A stretch of DNA of 64,000 bases from Paenibacillus ferrarius (GTDB lineage Bacteria > Bacillota > Bacilli > Paenibacillales > NBRC-103111): contig NZ_MBTG01000003.1 of the NCBI RefSeq assembly GCF_002027705.1, positions 186,001-250,000 of the forward strand. Direction: 5' to 3'. Shown piece after piece: positions 62,608 to 64,000 of the stretch; position 1 is the first letter of the stretch, and each line of letters begins with the position of its first letter. The position numbers were made by a program, and so were the translations under genes. A model generated the notes under the pieces. That model saw only the letters and a program-made list of their open reading frames with translations. It was not told the origin of the DNA and ran no database searches.

Positions 62608-62994
62608 ATGTTCTTAAGGGGAATTCGTGGTGCAACGACCGTTGCGCACAATGAGGCAGAAGAAATTTTAACCGCAACCGAGGATTTGCTTCGGGCGATC
62701 GTAGAAGCAAATGATTTTCATCCGGAAGATATATGTTCCGTATTCATTACAGTGACTGAGGATATTACTGCTACCTTCCCAGCGCGTGCGATTCGCGCCT
62801 TGGCTGGCTGGGAGCTTGTGCCGCTTATGTGTTCTTTGGAAGTGCCGGTAGAAAATTCACTTCCCAAATGCATTCGATTAATGGTTCAGGTCAACACAAC
62901 CAAAACCCAAGCCGAAATCAATCATGTTTATTTGAAGGAAGCGAAAGCGTTAAGACCTGATATTGTTAAATTGACAAATGAAGCAACCCGGTAG
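62608..62994 (+). CDS. aroH: Monofunctional chorismate mutase, AroH type
   Basis: Rearranges chorismate to prephenate, the branch toward phenylalanine and tyrosine. At 128 residues it is the trimeric pseudo-alpha/beta-barrel type seen in Bacillus, with RGIRGATTVAHN near the start, conserved ENS and PKCIRLMVQ. AAAGAGGAGAG precedes the ATG. Its last bases contain the trp promoter. Confidence 0.96.
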   Translation: MFLRGIRGATTVAHNEAEEILTATEDLLRAIVEANDFHPEDICSVFITVTEDITATFPARAIRALAGWELVPLMCSLEVPVENSLPKCIRLMVQVNTTKTQAEINHVYLKEAKALRPDIVKLTNEATR

Positions 62995-63000
62995 TATAGT
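62971..63000 (+). promoter_or_regulatory. Sigma-A promoter of the trp operon, inside the end of aroH
   Basis: Perfect TTGACA (62971-62976), 18-base spacer, TATAGT (62995-63000). The -35 lies in aroH coding sequence and the -10 follows its stop codon. The RNA would start near 63007, at the first TRAP triplets. Confidence 0.85.
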
Positions 63001-63005
63001 GGAAT

Positions 63006-63073
63006 TAGATGAGTTTAGGCAAGTAGAGCAGAGTTTAGTCGAGTAGAGCTGAGTGCAGATGAGCTGAGAAAAG
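63006..63073 (+). promoter_or_regulatory. TRAP binding site of the trp leader (eleven GAG/TAG triplets)
   Basis: Triplets stand every five bases in unbroken register from 63006. GAG or TAG occurs at 63006, 63011, 63016, 63026, 63031, 63036, 63041, 63046, 63051, 63061 and 63066, eleven in all; AAG or CAG fills 63021, 63056 and 63071. The two-base spacers are exactly those TRAP prefers. The leader sits directly after the trp promoter and before a terminator. Confidence 0.95.
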
Positions 63074-63187
63074 GCAACATAGGTTGGTGTATGGAAGGTA
63101 CGACTCTTAGGGAGCCGTCTATTTCTTCATACATAACTATGGCTTCTTTTTTCGTATTCGTCTTGATCTTCTACTGTAACTAAAGTC

Positions 63188-63214
63188 AACCTCTACTCCT
63201 GTAGAGGTTTTTTT
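63188..63214 (+). terminator. Attenuator terminator of the trp operon
   Basis: AACCTCTAC and GTAGAGGTT form a perfect 9-bp stem around TCCT, followed by a T-run. Its 5' arm CTCTAC can also pair with GTAGAG at 63023-63028 or 63043-63048 within the TRAP site, giving an antiterminator when TRAP is absent. Confidence 0.93.
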
Positions 63215-63280
63215 GTATTCATAATAGAGTTTTGAGCACCGCACTGACGAGATGCTCGCAAGCTGAGAGGGGATGTTTCC

Positions 63281-64000
63281 ATGTATACACCTGAAATTCA
63301 AGAAGTGATTCGTTTGGCCAAAGATTATAATCTCATTCCTGTTGTGCGTCATTTATTAGCAGATACTGAAACACCTATACGTGTATTTCAACATCTCTAT
63401 CAAGAGCCGCGCGCCTTTCTGCTGGAAAGTGTAGAGGGTGGCGTGAAATGGGCGCGCTATTCCTTCATCGGCAGCGATCCTTTCTTAATGATTAAGGCCA
63501 AACATGGAAAAACGATGGTGGAAACGCAAACGGAGAATAAGGTGTTGGATGAGAAGCCAATTGAAGTACTGAAAGCTTATCTTCGTACGTACTCCAGTCC
63601 TCAACTAGCCGATTTGCCTCGATTTACTGGCGGTGCTGTTGGATTTTTCGGCTATGATTTATTGCAATACTACGAAAAGCTGTCTGCCCATCAAATTGAT
63701 GATTTGCAAATGAACGATATCCAGTTTATGTTCTGTGATCAAGTCATTGCTTTCGACCATTTCAAACAGCAAATTAAAGTGATTGCCAATGTGCATGTCC
63801 CCCCATTTGCAACAGATGCTGATATCGTCAAAGCTTACCAAGCGACGTGCGCCAAAATTGATGCGACCATTGAGAAAATCAAGCGTCCGCTTGGTTCAGA
63901 AACGATGACGCACAATCCGATCGTATCCGAGCCTGAACTTGGTGAGATTCGCTCCAACATTACGAAGGAAAAGTACATTGCCAATGTGAATAAAGCCAAA
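63281..64000 (+). CDS. trpE: Anthranilate synthase component I (3' end missing)
   Basis: Converts chorismate to anthranilate, first step of tryptophan synthesis. The frame is open from ATG 63281 to the window end (240 codons). The feedback-site motif reads LLESVEGG, followed by WARYSFIGSDP and GGAVGFFGYD, all typical TrpE features of the N-terminal domain; the catalytic chorismate-binding domain lies beyond. GAGAGGGG is the ribosome site. It is the first gene of the trp operon, behind the TRAP-controlled leader. Confidence 0.95.
   Translation, partial: MYTPEIQEVIRLAKDYNLIPVVRHLLADTETPIRVFQHLYQEPRAFLLESVEGGVKWARYSFIGSDPFLMIKAKHGKTMVETQTENKVLDEKPIEVLKAYLRTYSSPQLADLPRFTGGAVGFFGYDLLQYYEKLSAHQIDDLQMNDIQFMFCDQVIAFDHFKQQIKVIANVHVPPFATDADIVKAYQATCAKIDATIEKIKRPLGSETMTHNPIVSEPELGEIRSNITKEKYIANVNKAK

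Noticed and set aside
63001-63073. Simple sequence repeat
   Set aside because: The region looks like low-complexity GAG/TAG sequence, but the strict 5-nt register, promoter and attenuator show it is a TRAP site.

Overview
The window is a chromosomal segment of an endospore-forming Firmicute. The closest fit is the family Paenibacillaceae (Paenibacillus-like). Reasons are the many sporulation and germination genes (spoVAF, dacB-spmA-spmB, gerW, spoVIF, spoIVA, ypeB, YIEGIA), low-GC Gram-positive regulation (FMN riboswitch, T-box, TRAP), strong Shine-Dalgarno sites with frequent GTG and TTG starts, and futalosine-type menaquinone genes inside a Bacillus-type hepS-menG-hepT operon. From general knowledge of Bacillus subtilis, the gene order is nearly collinear with one long region of that chromosome (spoVAF-lysA to aroF-aroB-aroH-trpE). 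The places where it departs from that order are therefore the most informative.

Layout. 1-5.3 kb: end of spoVAF, lysA, a repeat-bearing gap, ppiB and a membrane diguanylate cyclase. 5.4-9.4 kb: FMN riboswitch and ribD-ribE-ribBA-ribH. 9.4-12.9 kb: M50-like membrane protein, scpA-scpB, a DUF2953 protein and gerW. 12.9-14.1 kb: a gene-free block packed with several repeat families. 14.1-23.5 kb: dacB-spmA-spmB, rluB and resABCDE (cytochrome c maturation and the ResD-ResE system). 23.6-25.6 kb, minus strand: serA behind a serine-type T-box. 25.7-34.5 kb: rhodanese, anchored proteins, CPBP protease, CAP-domain protein, polysaccharide deacetylase, MecA paralog, a primase-helicase-like protein and prsW. 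34.6-42.9 kb: ypeB, PilZ protein, cmk, plsC, rpsA, fni, yphA, YIEGIA and its small partner. 43-50.5 kb: der, plsY, gpsA, spoVIF, a DUF2768 protein, two [2Fe-2S] ferredoxins around a nucleotidyltransferase-fold protein, yphF and spoIVA. 50.7-58.3 kb: hbs, tRNA-Pro(GGG), a PAP2 phosphatase, mtrB (TRAP) and the menaquinone/heptaprenyl operon. 58.4-64 kb: ndk, cheR, a 54-residue protein, aroC-aroB-aroH and the start of trpE.

How the parts work together. AroC-AroB-AroH make and use chorismate, which feeds tryptophan (trpE) and the futalosine enzyme MqnA. TRAP is encoded at 52.4 kb, and its target is readable at 63.0 kb: eleven GAG/TAG triplets in exact 5-nt register just downstream of a sigma-A promoter in the end of aroH, followed by an intrinsic terminator whose 5' arm can pair with GTAGAG in the triplet region. 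spoIVA and the dacB operon carry sigma-E-like promoters of identical geometry.

The strongest unexplained signal is a set of three intergenic four-palindrome arrays (2.7, 13.1 and 13.75 kb). They belong to two unrelated sequence families but share almost the same spacing (51/61/49, 51/61/51 and 52/62/52 bp), close to 5, 6 and 5 turns of B-DNA. I found no CRISPR array, prophage, insertion sequence or rRNA. Function calls rest on motifs and remembered family features; no database search was run.
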